From Thalassotalea sp. HSM 43 (lineage in GTDB: Bacteria; Pseudomonadota; Gammaproteobacteria; Enterobacterales; Alteromonadaceae): DNA of 64,000 bases. Location of the stretch: contig NZ_CP038493.1 in NCBI RefSeq assembly GCF_004752005.1, forward strand, positions 1,698,302-1,762,301, in the 5' to 3' direction. The first letter of the stretch is position 1. Every line of letters begins with the position of its first letter. The notes beneath the pieces were generated by a model. That model made no database searches and was not told the origin of the DNA. It worked only from the letters and a program-made list of their open reading frames with translations. A program made the translations under genes and the position numbers. Positions 42,572 through 55,962 of the stretch are shown here, piece by piece.

Positions 42572-43189
42572 TTATTTTTCTAACGCACTAAATGCGATCA
42601 TAAGGTTTTCTAATTTTTGTCTAAATTGAAACACGCTATCATGCTCAGAAAACAAGCACGAGCCCAAACCAACGGCATCAATTCCGGCATCAAACCAGCT
42701 CTGTAAATTACTCGCGTCAATACCACCCACGGCAACAATCTTGCAATCTGTTGGCAAGACACTTTTCATTGCTCGAAAATGACTAACACCCAAACTATCT
42801 GCTGGAAACAGCTTTAACCATTTAGCCCCTAGTTGATATGCTCGAAATGCTTCGCTTGGCGTAAACATACCAGGCATCGGCAATAAGTTTTTATCTAAAG
42901 CGGATTGAAGTAAGTCACTGTCTAAATGAGGAGATATAGCCAAGTCAAGTTGCATTTCGCTAAGCTGCTGTAACTGCTCAACAGCCGTTACCGTGCCAGC
43001 ACCTAATAAGCAATCACTGGGAAGTTTCTGCTGTAAAATGGATATACTGACAAAGGCATTTTCTCGATTGAGAGGTACTTCTATGGCACGGAATCCCGCA
43101 TCATAAAGTGCTAAGCCTATGGTTTCAGCATGCTCAGGTTGTAAGCCTCTTAAAATAGCAACTGCTGGCAGTGCCGACGAAGACAACAT
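42572..43189 (-). CDS. dgoA: 2-dehydro-3-deoxy-6-phosphogalactonate aldolase
   Basis: A 205-residue class I aldolase of the KDPG/KDPGal family. The N-terminus L-P-A-V-A-I-L-R-G-L is followed by I-E-V-P-L-N with Glu37. The Schiff-base Lys126 is in K-L-F-P-A-D, and G-G-I-D-A follows. The phrase E-V-P-L-N resembles DgoA more than Eda, which has E-V-T-L-R. It splits KDPGal into pyruvate and glyceraldehyde 3-phosphate. It sits between the second KDGal kinase and the symporter. An 82-base gap upstream holds a candidate operator, so it may have its own promoter. Confidence 0.9.
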   Translation of the reverse strand: MLSSSALPAVAILRGLQPEHAETIGLALYDAGFRAIEVPLNRENAFVSISILQQKLPSDCLLGAGTVTAVEQLQQLSEMQLDLAISPHLDSDLLQSALDKNLLPMPGMFTPSEAFRAYQLGAKWLKLFPADSLGVSHFRAMKSVLPTDCKIVAVGGIDASNLQSWFDAGIDAVGLGSCLFSEHDSVFQFRQKLENLMIAFSALEK

Positions 43190-43220
43190 CTCTTTCTCCT
43201 TTCATTAACATAGCTATTTA

Positions 43221-43239
43221 TAATATAAATAGGATTAAA
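43221..43239. promoter_or_regulatory. Candidate PUL operator (AT-rich 19-mer)
   Basis: TAATATAAATAGGATTAAA is identical to the first 12 bases of the perfect site at 8320 and matches it at 15 of 19 positions. It lies 32 bases upstream of the aldolase start on the minus strand. Confidence 0.5.
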
Positions 43240-43271
43240 TTTAAAGGGTATGGAGGCAGTATTCGTTCGCT

Positions 43272-44207
43272 TTATTGAATATTTCTTTCAATTGAGGCAA
43301 AACCAGACAACGACGCTTGTTTAGCATCCATAATACTTGTTTGGATATCGATCAGAGTCAGACCTTTAGCAAATTGTTCGCTTAATTCAGGCGCGCCAAT
43401 AAGATGCACATCACTTAATTGCGAAAATTGCCACAAAGGATCTTGTTGTGCTGCACGGATATCTGCGCCTATCAACATGCCTGATAGAAAGGACTTTGCC
43501 TGCTGTGGCGACAGCTCGTGAAGTAACTGCTTGGAACGAACCAAAAACAACTCATGGGTTAGACTGCTTTCGGGATTATGCAAAATTTGCTCAATACCAA
43601 GCAAGAAATGTTCATCACTTTCACCAGTAACTTCATGCTCAAGCAACATACTTTGATTCGACAACAAATCGAATAACTCGCCGGTCATGGCGGTACGAAA
43701 ATAGAGTATTTGGCCATCTTCAATGCGCACCCACTTTGTATGCGTGCCTGGTAAACATAGGACATGACTGCCCAATTGATATTGAGGGTTGGCCTTTAAC
43801 CAACCGAGAATTTGCAGCTCTTCACTGCGCATGACGTCAAAGCTGCCATCAGCAAATTGACAACTTGCGCCAGGAACGATGTATATATCTTGATCGCGGC
43901 TTTGAAAATTCAAGCAACCTGTGGCGATATCTTGCGGCGTTAATGGGCAGGCCATATATTGTGCTTCATGCCAGCCAATGCTCGAACCAATTTGCCCCGC
44001 CATAATGATAGGCATATCACCAAACTCATTAAGCCACGGGCTAATGACATTAAATAACTCTTGCTCGAACTGGCCCACACACTTTTGTGTGCCCTTACCT
44101 TCTAAAGTCGCAACATGTTGCATTTCAGACTCGTTGCGAGAACACAAATACGCTCTTAATCGACTCGTGCCCCAATCGATTGCAATTAAGTATTGGCTTT
44201 CGATCAT
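43272..44207 (-). CDS. dgoK: 2-dehydro-3-deoxygalactonokinase (DgoK-like), second copy
   Basis: A 311-residue paralogue of the protein at 35675. It opens I-A-I-D-W-G-T-S-R-L-R-A-Y-L, has C-L-P-G-T-H-T-K-W-V-R-I and R-T-A-M-T-G-E-L-F in the middle, and H-L-I-G-A-P-E-L near the end. It makes KDPGal from KDGal and ATP. It overlaps the SDR gene by four bases (ATGA) and stands directly upstream of the aldolase, so this is the copy most clearly tied to the core pathway. Why two copies are kept is not evident; separate promoters or slightly different substrates are possible. Confidence 0.9.
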   Translation of the reverse strand: MIESQYLIAIDWGTSRLRAYLCSRNESEMQHVATLEGKGTQKCVGQFEQELFNVISPWLNEFGDMPIIMAGQIGSSIGWHEAQYMACPLTPQDIATGCLNFQSRDQDIYIVPGASCQFADGSFDVMRSEELQILGWLKANPQYQLGSHVLCLPGTHTKWVRIEDGQILYFRTAMTGELFDLLSNQSMLLEHEVTGESDEHFLLGIEQILHNPESSLTHELFLVRSKQLLHELSPQQAKSFLSGMLIGADIRAAQQDPLWQFSQLSDVHLIGAPELSEQFAKGLTLIDIQTSIMDAKQASLSGFASIERNIQ

Positions 44208-44959
44208 GTTTTACCACCATCGACGACCATGCTTTGACCGGTAATCATTGAGCTGTCATCTGATGCCAAAAATAGCGCTAAATTAGCCACATCTTCAGGT
44301 AAAATCCGGCGTTTTAACGCCATGGTTTCCATCCACTTTTGTTCGACTTCTTCAGTTAGCCAGTCATTGAGTTGACGCTCCGTTGCAACCCAACCTGGGA
44401 CAATAGCGTTGACGCGAACATTATTGCCACCAAAATCTTTGGCCAAAGCTTTGGTCATACCTAACAAACCCGCTTTCGCAGAAATATAACCAGCCATTTC
44501 AGGAAAGCCCACTAAGGCGTTGATTGAGCTAAAGTTGATGATACTGCCACCACCACGCTGGCGCATATATCGGTACGCAGCTTTTGAAGAGAATAACGCT
44601 GGCGTTAAATTAACTTGCAAGCATTGTTGCCACTGTTCCGGGGTAATGTCTTCCGGTGAATGACGAGTATCATTGGCAACGTTATTCAGTAATATATCGA
44701 TGCCTGTATAGTATTCAGCAGCATCTTGGATAGCAGATTCAAGCGCTGCAATATCGCTTACATCAACCTTTTTAAACCAACTTTGTTCGCTATATTGCTG
44801 TTGCAAAGTATTGCCCGCATGCGCATCAATATCGATAAACGCTACTCGACAACCCTGCAGACAAAATGCCTTTACCAATTCAGCACCAATACCACTAGCA
44901 CCGCCAGTAATAAAAACAACTTTGCCCTCCAGCTTTGGATATTTTGTCGTATACGACAT
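44204..44959 (-). CDS. Short-chain dehydrogenase/reductase, probable aldose dehydrogenase
   Basis: A 251-residue classical SDR from ATG 44959, with GGGGT upstream. It has the cofactor loop T-G-G-A-S-G-I-G (residues 18-25), N-N-V-A near 92, and catalytic Ser144/145, Tyr158 and Lys162. The Asp-containing F-I-D-I-D after the second strand (about 41-45) suggests NAD rather than NADP. Heading the kinase, aldolase, symporter and lactonase genes, it probably oxidises D-galactose (or L-fucose or arabinose-type aldoses) to the lactone. The next gene overlaps by four bases. Confidence 0.9.
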   Translation of the reverse strand: MSYTTKYPKLEGKVVFITGGASGIGAELVKAFCLQGCRVAFIDIDAHAGNTLQQQYSEQSWFKKVDVSDIAALESAIQDAAEYYTGIDILLNNVANDTRHSPEDITPEQWQQCLQVNLTPALFSSKAAYRYMRQRGGGSIINFSSINALVGFPEMAGYISAKAGLLGMTKALAKDFGGNNVRVNAIVPGWVATERQLNDWLTEEVEQKWMETMALKRRILPEDVANLALFLASDDSSMITGQSMVVDGGKT

Positions 44960-45289
44960 ACCACACCCCAATACTGTAGTTATTATTATTCAACTAACTG
45001 TCACATGTTTATCACCTTTTGACAATGCATATTTTATGGCGGTGCTTTATCAAGTTGTAATCGCTTACATACAGTCATTAATAAGTCATTGTTTAAAAAA
45101 GAATCTAACAATATAAGTTATCTCGATAGATCGTTAGTAATAGATAGATAATAAATTAAGTTTTCCCTTAAAGTTAATTATGATATAAATAGTATAAATG
45201 CATTTGAACAATAACAATGCCCTGTCTTAGCCTGCTCCTTTACAAAAGCGTAGCGCGCAAATAAACAGGCAATAAATGACGAATACTAA
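44960..45289. other. Divergent intergenic region of about 330 bases
   Basis: The region separates the SDR operon (minus) and the sulfatase-esterase operon (plus). I see no gene. It contains a TTGACA-like hexamer around 45019 and the candidate operator at 45181-45199. The remainder is AT-rich without obvious repeats. Confidence 0.6.
45181..45199. promoter_or_regulatory. Candidate PUL operator (AT-rich 19-mer)
   Basis: TGATATAAATAGTATAAAT shares the 14-base core ATATAAATAGTATA with the perfect site at 8320. It lies 91 bases upstream of the sulfatase gene. Confidence 0.5.
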
Positions 45290-46900
45290 ATGAAGTATCT
45301 ACTAATTTTATCTGCTCTCGCTTTAGCCGCTTTTATGCCAAGTTGCGGTCATCTTGAGGTGACATCGACTGCCCCAGAACGGCCGAATGTTGTCGTCTTT
45401 GTGGTCGACGATATGGGCGTGATGGATACCTCAGTGGCAATGCTTGGCAAAAAGCCCATGACGGAAAAATTGCCGCTCAATGAATGGTATCGGACGCCTA
45501 ATATGGCGCAATTAGCAGAGCAAGGTGTCAGGTTTAGTCAATTTTATGCACAAAGTGTTTGCTCGCCAACCCGAGCTTCACTGCTAACGGGTCAGAATGC
45601 GGCTCGTCATCATACAACAACCTGGATTAACCCAAGCGAGAATAATCGCGGCTCATTTGGTCCAACAGCTTGGAACTGGCAGGGGCTTAATCAGCAATCA
45701 GTATCCTTTGCACAATTATTAACACAAGCGGGTTATCAAACCATTCATATTGGCAAAGGCCACTTCGGTCCGTTAAACAGCGATGGCGCAGATCCAAGTA
45801 AGTTGGGCTTTGACATCAATATTGCAGGCGCTGCTTGGGGGCGACCGAAAAGCTATTACGGCAGAGATCACTATGGCAACCATGAAAAATATCAACAAAC
45901 AGGGCAACCGCTGACTCACAACATTCCACATTTACAAAAGTACTACGATGATGATGTGTTTCTAACCGAAGCATTGACTCTTGAAGCCAATAGGCAAATA
46001 CGCCAAGCAGTTGCCGCACAGAAACCATTTTTATTGTACTTGTCACATTATGCGGTGCATGCCCCTTTTAACAGCGACCCACGTTTTATCAACAACTATC
46101 AGTCGGCTCATTACAACGATAAAGCCAAAGCATACGCATCGTTAGTTGAGGGTATGGACAAATCATTAGGCGATGTGATTAGTACTTTGAAAGAACTTGG
46201 CGTAGACAAAGAAACCTTAATCATCTTTTTAGGTGACAACGGCAGTGATGCACCGCTAGGAGGTAATAATGCCATAGCCAGTTCTTCACCGCTGCGGGGT
46301 AAAAAAGGTACTAGCTGGGAAGGTGGCATGCGCGCGCCACTGATTATCTCTTGGGCTGGCATTGACCATAACAATCCGCAACAGCAGCAATTTACCATAG
46401 CCAATAATCAGCTAAATGAGCAGGTTGCGACGGTTCTCGATATATATCCAACAATATTATCCGCAACTGGGCTAAGCAACCCAGAGCAACACATCATTGA
46501 TGGCTTTGAACTAAACGCACAATTGGCCGGCCGGTATAACAATCATCGAGATAATCGCTTTCTCATGCATTTTCCACATAAGCATCGCCACTCATATTTC
46601 ACCAGCTTAATTAATGGCGATTGGAAGCTGATATATCAGTACAATCCGCTACAGAAAAACAACGTTAAACGCTATCAGCTTTATAACTTAGCGAAGGACG
46701 TATCAGAGAGTCATGATTTAGCCGAATCAGAGCCTGATAAACTGACGGCAATGATGACATTGATGATCAACCAACTGCAACAAGAGGGCGCACAATACCC
46801 TGTTGACGCAACAGGCAATGTATTGCGACCTGAAATGCCAACCCAAAGAATGCAAGGGCTCACCACACAAGCGCTTGCAATAGCAGCGGCAAATAAATGA
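45290..46900 (+). CDS. S1 family sulfatase, probable lipoprotein
   Basis: A 536-residue sulfatase with a signal sequence and a lipobox-like M-P-S-C (Cys19). Blocks are N-V-V-V-F-V-V-D-D-M-G, formylglycine motif C-S-P-T-R with Cys91, H-I-G-K-G-H-F-G and F-L-G-D-N-G-S-D-A. An insertion between the metal site and the Cys (M-L-G-K-K-P-M-T-E-K) is not seen in the other sulfatases of this window, so it belongs to a different subfamily. It leads a plus-strand operon in which each following gene overlaps the last by 4-8 bases. It probably desulfates oligosaccharides that the esterase, beta-helix protein and beta-galactosidase act upon. Confidence 0.92.
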   Translation: MKYLLILSALALAAFMPSCGHLEVTSTAPERPNVVVFVVDDMGVMDTSVAMLGKKPMTEKLPLNEWYRTPNMAQLAEQGVRFSQFYAQSVCSPTRASLLTGQNAARHHTTTWINPSENNRGSFGPTAWNWQGLNQQSVSFAQLLTQAGYQTIHIGKGHFGPLNSDGADPSKLGFDINIAGAAWGRPKSYYGRDHYGNHEKYQQTGQPLTHNIPHLQKYYDDDVFLTEALTLEANRQIRQAVAAQKPFLLYLSHYAVHAPFNSDPRFINNYQSAHYNDKAKAYASLVEGMDKSLGDVISTLKELGVDKETLIIFLGDNGSDAPLGGNNAIASSSPLRGKKGTSWEGGMRAPLIISWAGIDHNNPQQQQFTIANNQLNEQVATVLDIYPTILSATGLSNPEQHIIDGFELNAQLAGRYNNHRDNRFLMHFPHKHRHSYFTSLINGDWKLIYQYNPLQKNNVKRYQLYNLAKDVSESHDLAESEPDKLTAMMTLMINQLQQEGAQYPVDATGNVLRPEMPTQRMQGLTTQALAIAAANK

Positions 46901-47741
46901 ACTCAATAAAACCCATGTATATCACCGCTCTTGCCAGTGTATTGCTGTTTATCAGTGTGACTGCAAACAGTATGGGCGCACAACCCACACTGACTGCTGA
47001 TCATATCGTTGCATACAAAAGTGTTGGCGAGTATCACCTAAAGCTGCATATTTTCAACCCTAAGGGACATAGCAACAACGATCAAACACCGGCTATGGTT
47101 TTCTTTCACGGTGGTGGCTGGAATGGTGGGGCGCCATCGCATTTTTTTCGGCAAGCCAAACATTTAGCCGAACGCGGCATGGTGGCAATTAGCGTCGAAT
47201 ATCGCGTCAAGAAAGTACACCAAGCAACCCCAATGCACGCGTTGCAAGATGCTAAGTCGGCGATGCGCTGGATCAGAGGTCATGCTCATCAGTTGGGCAT
47301 TAACCCGAACAAAATTGCAGCAGGCGGTGGCTCAGCCGGTGGACAGCTTGCCGCTGCCACAGGAACAACCACAAGCATTGAAGATAAACAGGACGATATG
47401 AGCATCAGCTATCGACCCCAAGCATTGGTGTTATTTAATCCTGTGTTTGATAACGGCCCCGGCGGCTATGGTCATGATCGAGTCAAAGACTATTGGCAGC
47501 AGTTTTCACCGTTACATAACATCAGCCAAGAGACGCCACCTACCTTAGGGCTATTTGGTGAAAAAGACACCGCAATCAAATTGAGTTCGGTTTACCGATA
47601 TCAAAAACGCATGCAACAGTCGGGTCGAGAATTTGAACTAATCGTTTATGAAAACCAGCCACATGGTTTTTTTAACGACGCAAAATATCAGGAAACGCTG
47701 TTAGCAATGGACGCGTTTTTGGTCAAACAAGGTTTTATACA

Positions 47742-47745
<4 letters not shown>
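46897..47745 (+). CDS. Exported alpha/beta-hydrolase (carbohydrate esterase-like)
   Basis: A 282-residue protein with an N-terminal signal sequence. The oxyanion motif is H-G-G-G-W (71-75), the nucleophile elbow G-G-S-A-G-G has Ser146, and the Asp and His of the triad are in G-E-K-D-T and N-Q-P-H-G-F-F. This is the BD-FAE/hormone-sensitive-lipase-like group, which includes deacetylases and feruloyl esterases acting on polysaccharides. It overlaps the upstream sulfatase and the downstream beta-helix gene by ATGA, so the products are probably made in fixed ratio. Removal of acetyl or similar esters from the polymer is inferred. Confidence 0.9.
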
Positions 47746-52446
<4,701 letters not shown>

Positions 52447-52457
52447 CTCGTCAAGAC

Positions 52458-52487
52458 AATGGCAGTAAACTTTACTGCCATTTTTTA
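52458..52487 (+). terminator. Rho-independent terminator after the beta-galactosidase
   Basis: A perfect 12-bp inverted repeat, AATGGCAGTAAA and TTTACTGCCATT separated by one base, is followed by a T-run. Confidence 0.85.
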
Positions 52488-52542
52488 AACACTCGTTTAT
52501 GAAAGAAACAAAGATAGAACAACAATAAAGAAAGGAAATGAG

Positions 52543-52836
52543 ATGAAAAAATTACTACTGACAACACTTACCTTTTGTTCGCTTAATGCTATTGCAGGCG
52601 ATGCCGTTTCGCCGTATTTGCAAGAGCGATTCGCGCAACTGGATGCCGACTCTAGTGGTTACTTAAACAGCGATGAATTTCGTGGCACCACTCGCGATTG
52701 GATGACTAAAGCGAATTTAAGTGAAAGCGAACAAGTTAAACGCAGCAATAAAAAACTAAAGAAATTGGACAAAAATAACGATAAGAAAATCTCGTTAGAA
52801 GAGTTTGCTGCAGCCCATAAAAAAGGTAAAAAATAA
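52543..52836 (+). CDS. Small secreted EF-hand protein, second copy
   Basis: A 97-residue exported protein, with AAAGGAAA upstream of the start and a signal peptide ending A-I-A. EF-hand loops are D-A-D-S-S-G-Y-L-N-S-D-E-F near residue 34 and D-K-N-N-D-K-K-I-S-L-E-E-F near 75. It ends with a basic H-K-K-G-K-K. It is a paralogue of the protein at 32307, which is also next to PUL enzymes. Probably binds calcium in the periplasm; partner unknown. It follows the terminator of the beta-galactosidase operon, so it probably has its own promoter. Confidence 0.85.
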   Translation: MKKLLLTTLTFCSLNAIAGDAVSPYLQERFAQLDADSSGYLNSDEFRGTTRDWMTKANLSESEQVKRSNKKLKKLDKNNDKKISLEEFAAAHKKGKK

Positions 52837-52914
52837 GCGACTAAGCAACAATAATTTCGCTGGTATAGACTGCGTTAACGATGATACGTTAGCCACTATG
52901 CCAGCTACTATTTA

Positions 52915-54054
52915 ATGCTCTATAATCATAAGCCGCGCAAATCAATGTCAATAAACCCGCTTTTACTGAGTCTATTCCTGAGTGTGCTGAGCAACATTAC
53001 CGCCGAAGCACAAGAAATGCTTTACCTGTCTTCTGGCAATACCATTACCGTGCAAAATATAGACGCTGAAACTGGCGCACTAACGGTAATTCAAACGCTT
53101 CGCCTGAGCGGTCTATCGGTATTTACTTTTTCACCTGATAAACAGTTTCTTTATGCCATAGCGTCGTCCGATAGCAACGCAAAAGGCACCACCAAACAAT
53201 TTGCCATAGTGACTTTTAGCGTCGCCATTGATGGCCGATTAACACAACTAAATAGCGCCCCAATTTCAGCGAGAACAACAGAGCTCAACACGGATAATAG
53301 CGGTCAATATATTGCCGGTGCATCGTATGGGAAAGGCTACGTTTCTATTTGGAAGCTCCAGCAGGGAGTGTTTACAGGTCAGCTTATCGAACAACTGCCC
53401 CTAGCGAAAAAGGTACATGCAGTGCGCTTTAGCGAAGATAATCAGATGTTATATGTACCTGCCACCGGCCCGAACAAAATATTTCAATTGGCGTTTGATC
53501 AGAGCACGGGCAAGTTATCACCAATATCGCCTGCTTTGAGTGCCAACAAAGGAGCAAGGCAACCACGTCACCTTGTATTGCACCCACACCTTAATATTGC
53601 CTATACAACGCAAGAGAGAATCAAACCTGGCGTTGCGGTTTGGCAACAAGACCCTGTCACCAATCAATTGAGCTTAGTACAAACGCTAACCAACAGTGAT
53701 GATACCAGCGCCCGAATCACCAATGCCGATTTGCACTTATCACGTGATGCAAAATTTTTGTATATATCCAGTCGTGATCAAGCCGGCGTGCAAGATCATA
53801 TTGCACTGTATAAAGTTAGTGACAGTGACGGTCAACTAAGTTTCATTAAACGCTTTGCTACCGAGCACTTTCCTCGCTCGTTCACATTAAGTGATCATGG
53901 CGACTTTGTGTTTGTCGCAGGGCAAAAAAATGCCACCTTGGGCGTTTATCGCGTCAATAAAAGCACCGGCCATCTAACACGATTACAGCAATACAAAACC
54001 GGTCATAATCCCATTTGGCTAGAAACTCACTCCTTGCCATTATCAACTCGGTAG
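52915..54054 (+). CDS. Exported beta-propeller protein (6-phosphogluconolactonase/YbhE-like)
   Basis: A 379-residue exported protein with a signal sequence and a seven-bladed propeller of the lactonase/cycloisomerase-like family. Repeated phrases such as L-Y-L-S-S-G-N, L-D-A/T-N-S-G-Q-Y, L-Y-V-P-A-T-G-P-N-K-I and F-V-F-V-A-G-Q-K are spaced about 45 residues apart. A conserved R-Q-P-R-H-L-V-L-H-P segment sits near the middle. Cytoplasmic members hydrolyse 6-phosphogluconolactone, but an exported one cannot do that; it may open a sugar lactone in the periplasm or only bind sugars. ATG 52945 is an alternative start. Confidence 0.75.
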   Translation: MLYNHKPRKSMSINPLLLSLFLSVLSNITAEAQEMLYLSSGNTITVQNIDAETGALTVIQTLRLSGLSVFTFSPDKQFLYAIASSDSNAKGTTKQFAIVTFSVAIDGRLTQLNSAPISARTTELNTDNSGQYIAGASYGKGYVSIWKLQQGVFTGQLIEQLPLAKKVHAVRFSEDNQMLYVPATGPNKIFQLAFDQSTGKLSPISPALSANKGARQPRHLVLHPHLNIAYTTQERIKPGVAVWQQDPVTNQLSLVQTLTNSDDTSARITNADLHLSRDAKFLYISSRDQAGVQDHIALYKVSDSDGQLSFIKRFATEHFPRSFTLSDHGDFVFVAGQKNATLGVYRVNKSTGHLTRLQQYKTGHNPIWLETHSLPLSTR

Positions 54055-54156
54055 ATATCATCTGCGTCAAGCAACAGTTTAGCTGTTTGTATAAAGGCTG
54101 CAGTCATTACCGTGCCTATATCAGGTACCTCAGGCGCTATAGCTAAGTTAACAAGG

Positions 54157-55179
54157 TCACGGCAAAATAGGGGCTTGATATGTTAAGCGGATGATTTTTC
54201 CGTGTTCATCGAAATGGATTTTATCCATGTGCACTGAGCGTTGTTTCGCTTGTTTGGAGAGCAAGCGTGAATGATAGAATACATACCACTCACCATTAAA
54301 TTGAGTGATTGAGCCATGACTCGTTCCTGCTCCTACAGGGCTCATCACTTCGCCCATATAGGTAAATGGCCCCAACGGACTTTTCCCTATGCCGTAAACC
54401 AAGGTGGTGTCCTGTTGCCACCCATTGGAATACATGTAGTAATACAAATCACCACGTTTGAACACCCATGGAGCTTCACCATACCAACCACCACCAGATG
54501 TCTCACTAAATTGGTCAATTCCATTGATCTGCACGGGTTCAATGTCGCCTGTAAGCTCTATCATGTTATCTTTTAACTTAACAACCTTAGGTTGACGACA
54601 ACCGAAATACAGGTATGCTTGGCCGTCATCGTCAATCAAAATGGCGGGATCTATAGGTTCTGACCCGACAACCTCTTCGTTGCCTGTATTATCAATCAAG
54701 GGTTTACCGAGCGGATCATGAAAGCCATAAGTAGGTGACTCGCTCACCGCGACACCTATTTTCGATTGCTCAACTGGATAGTAAAAATAGTATCGCCCAT
54801 TGCGCTTGATGGCATCTGGTGCCCATGCTTGATGAGTAGCCCAAGAAATATCGTTGAGGCTGTAAAATGGCCCATGATCCAGCCAATTGATTAAGTCCTT
54901 GCTAGAAAACACGTGCCAATCCGTCATATCAAAATGTGCGTTAGAGTTGGTATCGTCTCGATCATGAGACGTGTATACATACATGGTGTCGTCGAACACT
55001 CGTGCGGATGGATCAGCACTGAAAACATGACGAATAAGCGGGTTACCTTGAAACTGAAATGGCTTCGCGACATGGGTGTTACTCATTGTTCTATGTGCCA
55101 TATGCTGAGCCGAATCATATGCCACAACCCAATGTAAAATGTTCATTACAGCAACTGGTATTATGTAGTTCGATATCAT
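54157..55179 (-). CDS. GH43 family glycosidase
   Basis: A 340-residue five-bladed propeller enzyme of GH43. Catalytic residues: base Asp56 in S-A-D-P-S-A-R, pKa modulator Asp177 in P-I-D-P-A-I, and acid Glu235 in W-Y-G-E-A-P-W-V. GGGAGG stands ten bases before ATG 55179 and supports that start. The first 25 residues are hydrophobic enough to be a weak signal or anchor but not a textbook signal peptide. Family members act on xylosides, arabinosides or galactans; the substrate here is unknown. Last gene of the minus-strand operon that starts beyond 64000, 15 bases after the SGNH gene. Confidence 0.88.
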   Translation of the reverse strand: MISNYIIPVAVMNILHWVVAYDSAQHMAHRTMSNTHVAKPFQFQGNPLIRHVFSADPSARVFDDTMYVYTSHDRDDTNSNAHFDMTDWHVFSSKDLINWLDHGPFYSLNDISWATHQAWAPDAIKRNGRYYFYYPVEQSKIGVAVSESPTYGFHDPLGKPLIDNTGNEEVVGSEPIDPAILIDDDGQAYLYFGCRQPKVVKLKDNMIELTGDIEPVQINGIDQFSETSGGGWYGEAPWVFKRGDLYYYMYSNGWQQDTTLVYGIGKSPLGPFTYMGEVMSPVGAGTSHGSITQFNGEWYVFYHSRLLSKQAKQRSVHMDKIHFDEHGKIIRLTYQAPILP

Positions 55180-55194
55180 CGCCTAACGGCCTCC

Positions 55195-55926
55195 CTAGTT
55201 CGCCATTAATTTTATTACGGCAGGCTCAATGGCTTGTGCCCAACGTTTGTATTGCGGTTTATTAGGATGCAATAAGTCTGTCATCACATCGCGATGTAAA
55301 ATTCCTTGCTCATCTAGAAAGATATGGTTGATATCTAAATAATGCACACGCTCGCCATCATCATACGATTTAATGATTTCATTTACCCCTGCATTGATCT
55401 GTCTTAACGGATCATCCGCATTGACACCGCGAGGGAAAATGGCCAACAACAACACCTTGGTATTGGGTAATCGCTGCGCAAGTTGGGTCAAAATGGCCTG
55501 AATACCCAAAGCGGTTTTTTCCGGTTTGGCCTGTCGGTGACCAGTGTTATTGGTTCCGATCATTAACACCACCAATTTTGGCGAGATGTCATCGACAGCG
55601 CCATGCTCAAGTCGCCACAAAACGTGTTCTGTGCGATCGCCACTGAAGCCTAAGTTCAAAGCGTTTCGTGGTTGGTAATATTGTCGCCAAACGTGTTGTC
55701 CCTTGGTCTCAAAACCGTGAGTGATGGAATCGCCAAGAAACACCAAATCTACCGACGACATTTGCTGCTTCAATGTCAACTTTTCTTGGTGTCTCGGCAG
55801 CCACCACGATTGCGCCCACTCGACCGTTTGCATTAATGGCTTAACCGACATAGGTTGTTCGCTTTGCAGGGCAAAGACACTATTGGCTGCCAACAAATAG
55901 CAAAATGCAATTATAAGTGGCTTCAT
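55195..55926 (-). CDS. Exported SGNH/GDSL hydrolase (acetyl-esterase-like)
   Basis: A 243-residue exported protein (signal ends S-V-F-A-L). It has all four SGNH blocks: G-D-S-I-T-H-G with nucleophile Ser67, a Gly block [16 protein letters not shown], and D-L-L-H-P with the Asp-His pair. Enzymes of this shape remove acetyl groups from carbohydrates such as rhamnogalacturonan or sulfated galactans. It is between the sulfatase and GH43 genes of the minus-strand operon, so a role in deacetylating the same oligosaccharide is likely. Confidence 0.9.
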   Translation of the reverse strand: MKPLIIAFCYLLAANSVFALQSEQPMSVKPLMQTVEWAQSWWLPRHQEKLTLKQQMSSVDLVFLGDSITHGFETKGQHVWRQYYQPRNALNLGFSGDRTEHVLWRLEHGAVDDISPKLVVLMIGTNNTGHRQAKPEKTALGIQAILTQLAQRLPNTKVLLLAIFPRGVNADDPLRQINAGVNEIIKSYDDGERVHYLDINHIFLDEQGILHRDVMTDLLHPNKPQYKRWAQAIEPAVIKLMAN

Positions 55927-55962
55927 TTATGACCTTTTTTAGTTAACGTCGTTTAGTGCACA

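Noticed and set aside
44811-45116. Plus-strand open frame of about 100 codons over the SDR start and the divergent region
   Set aside because: It is antisense to the SDR N-terminus, has an odd composition and no ribosome site.
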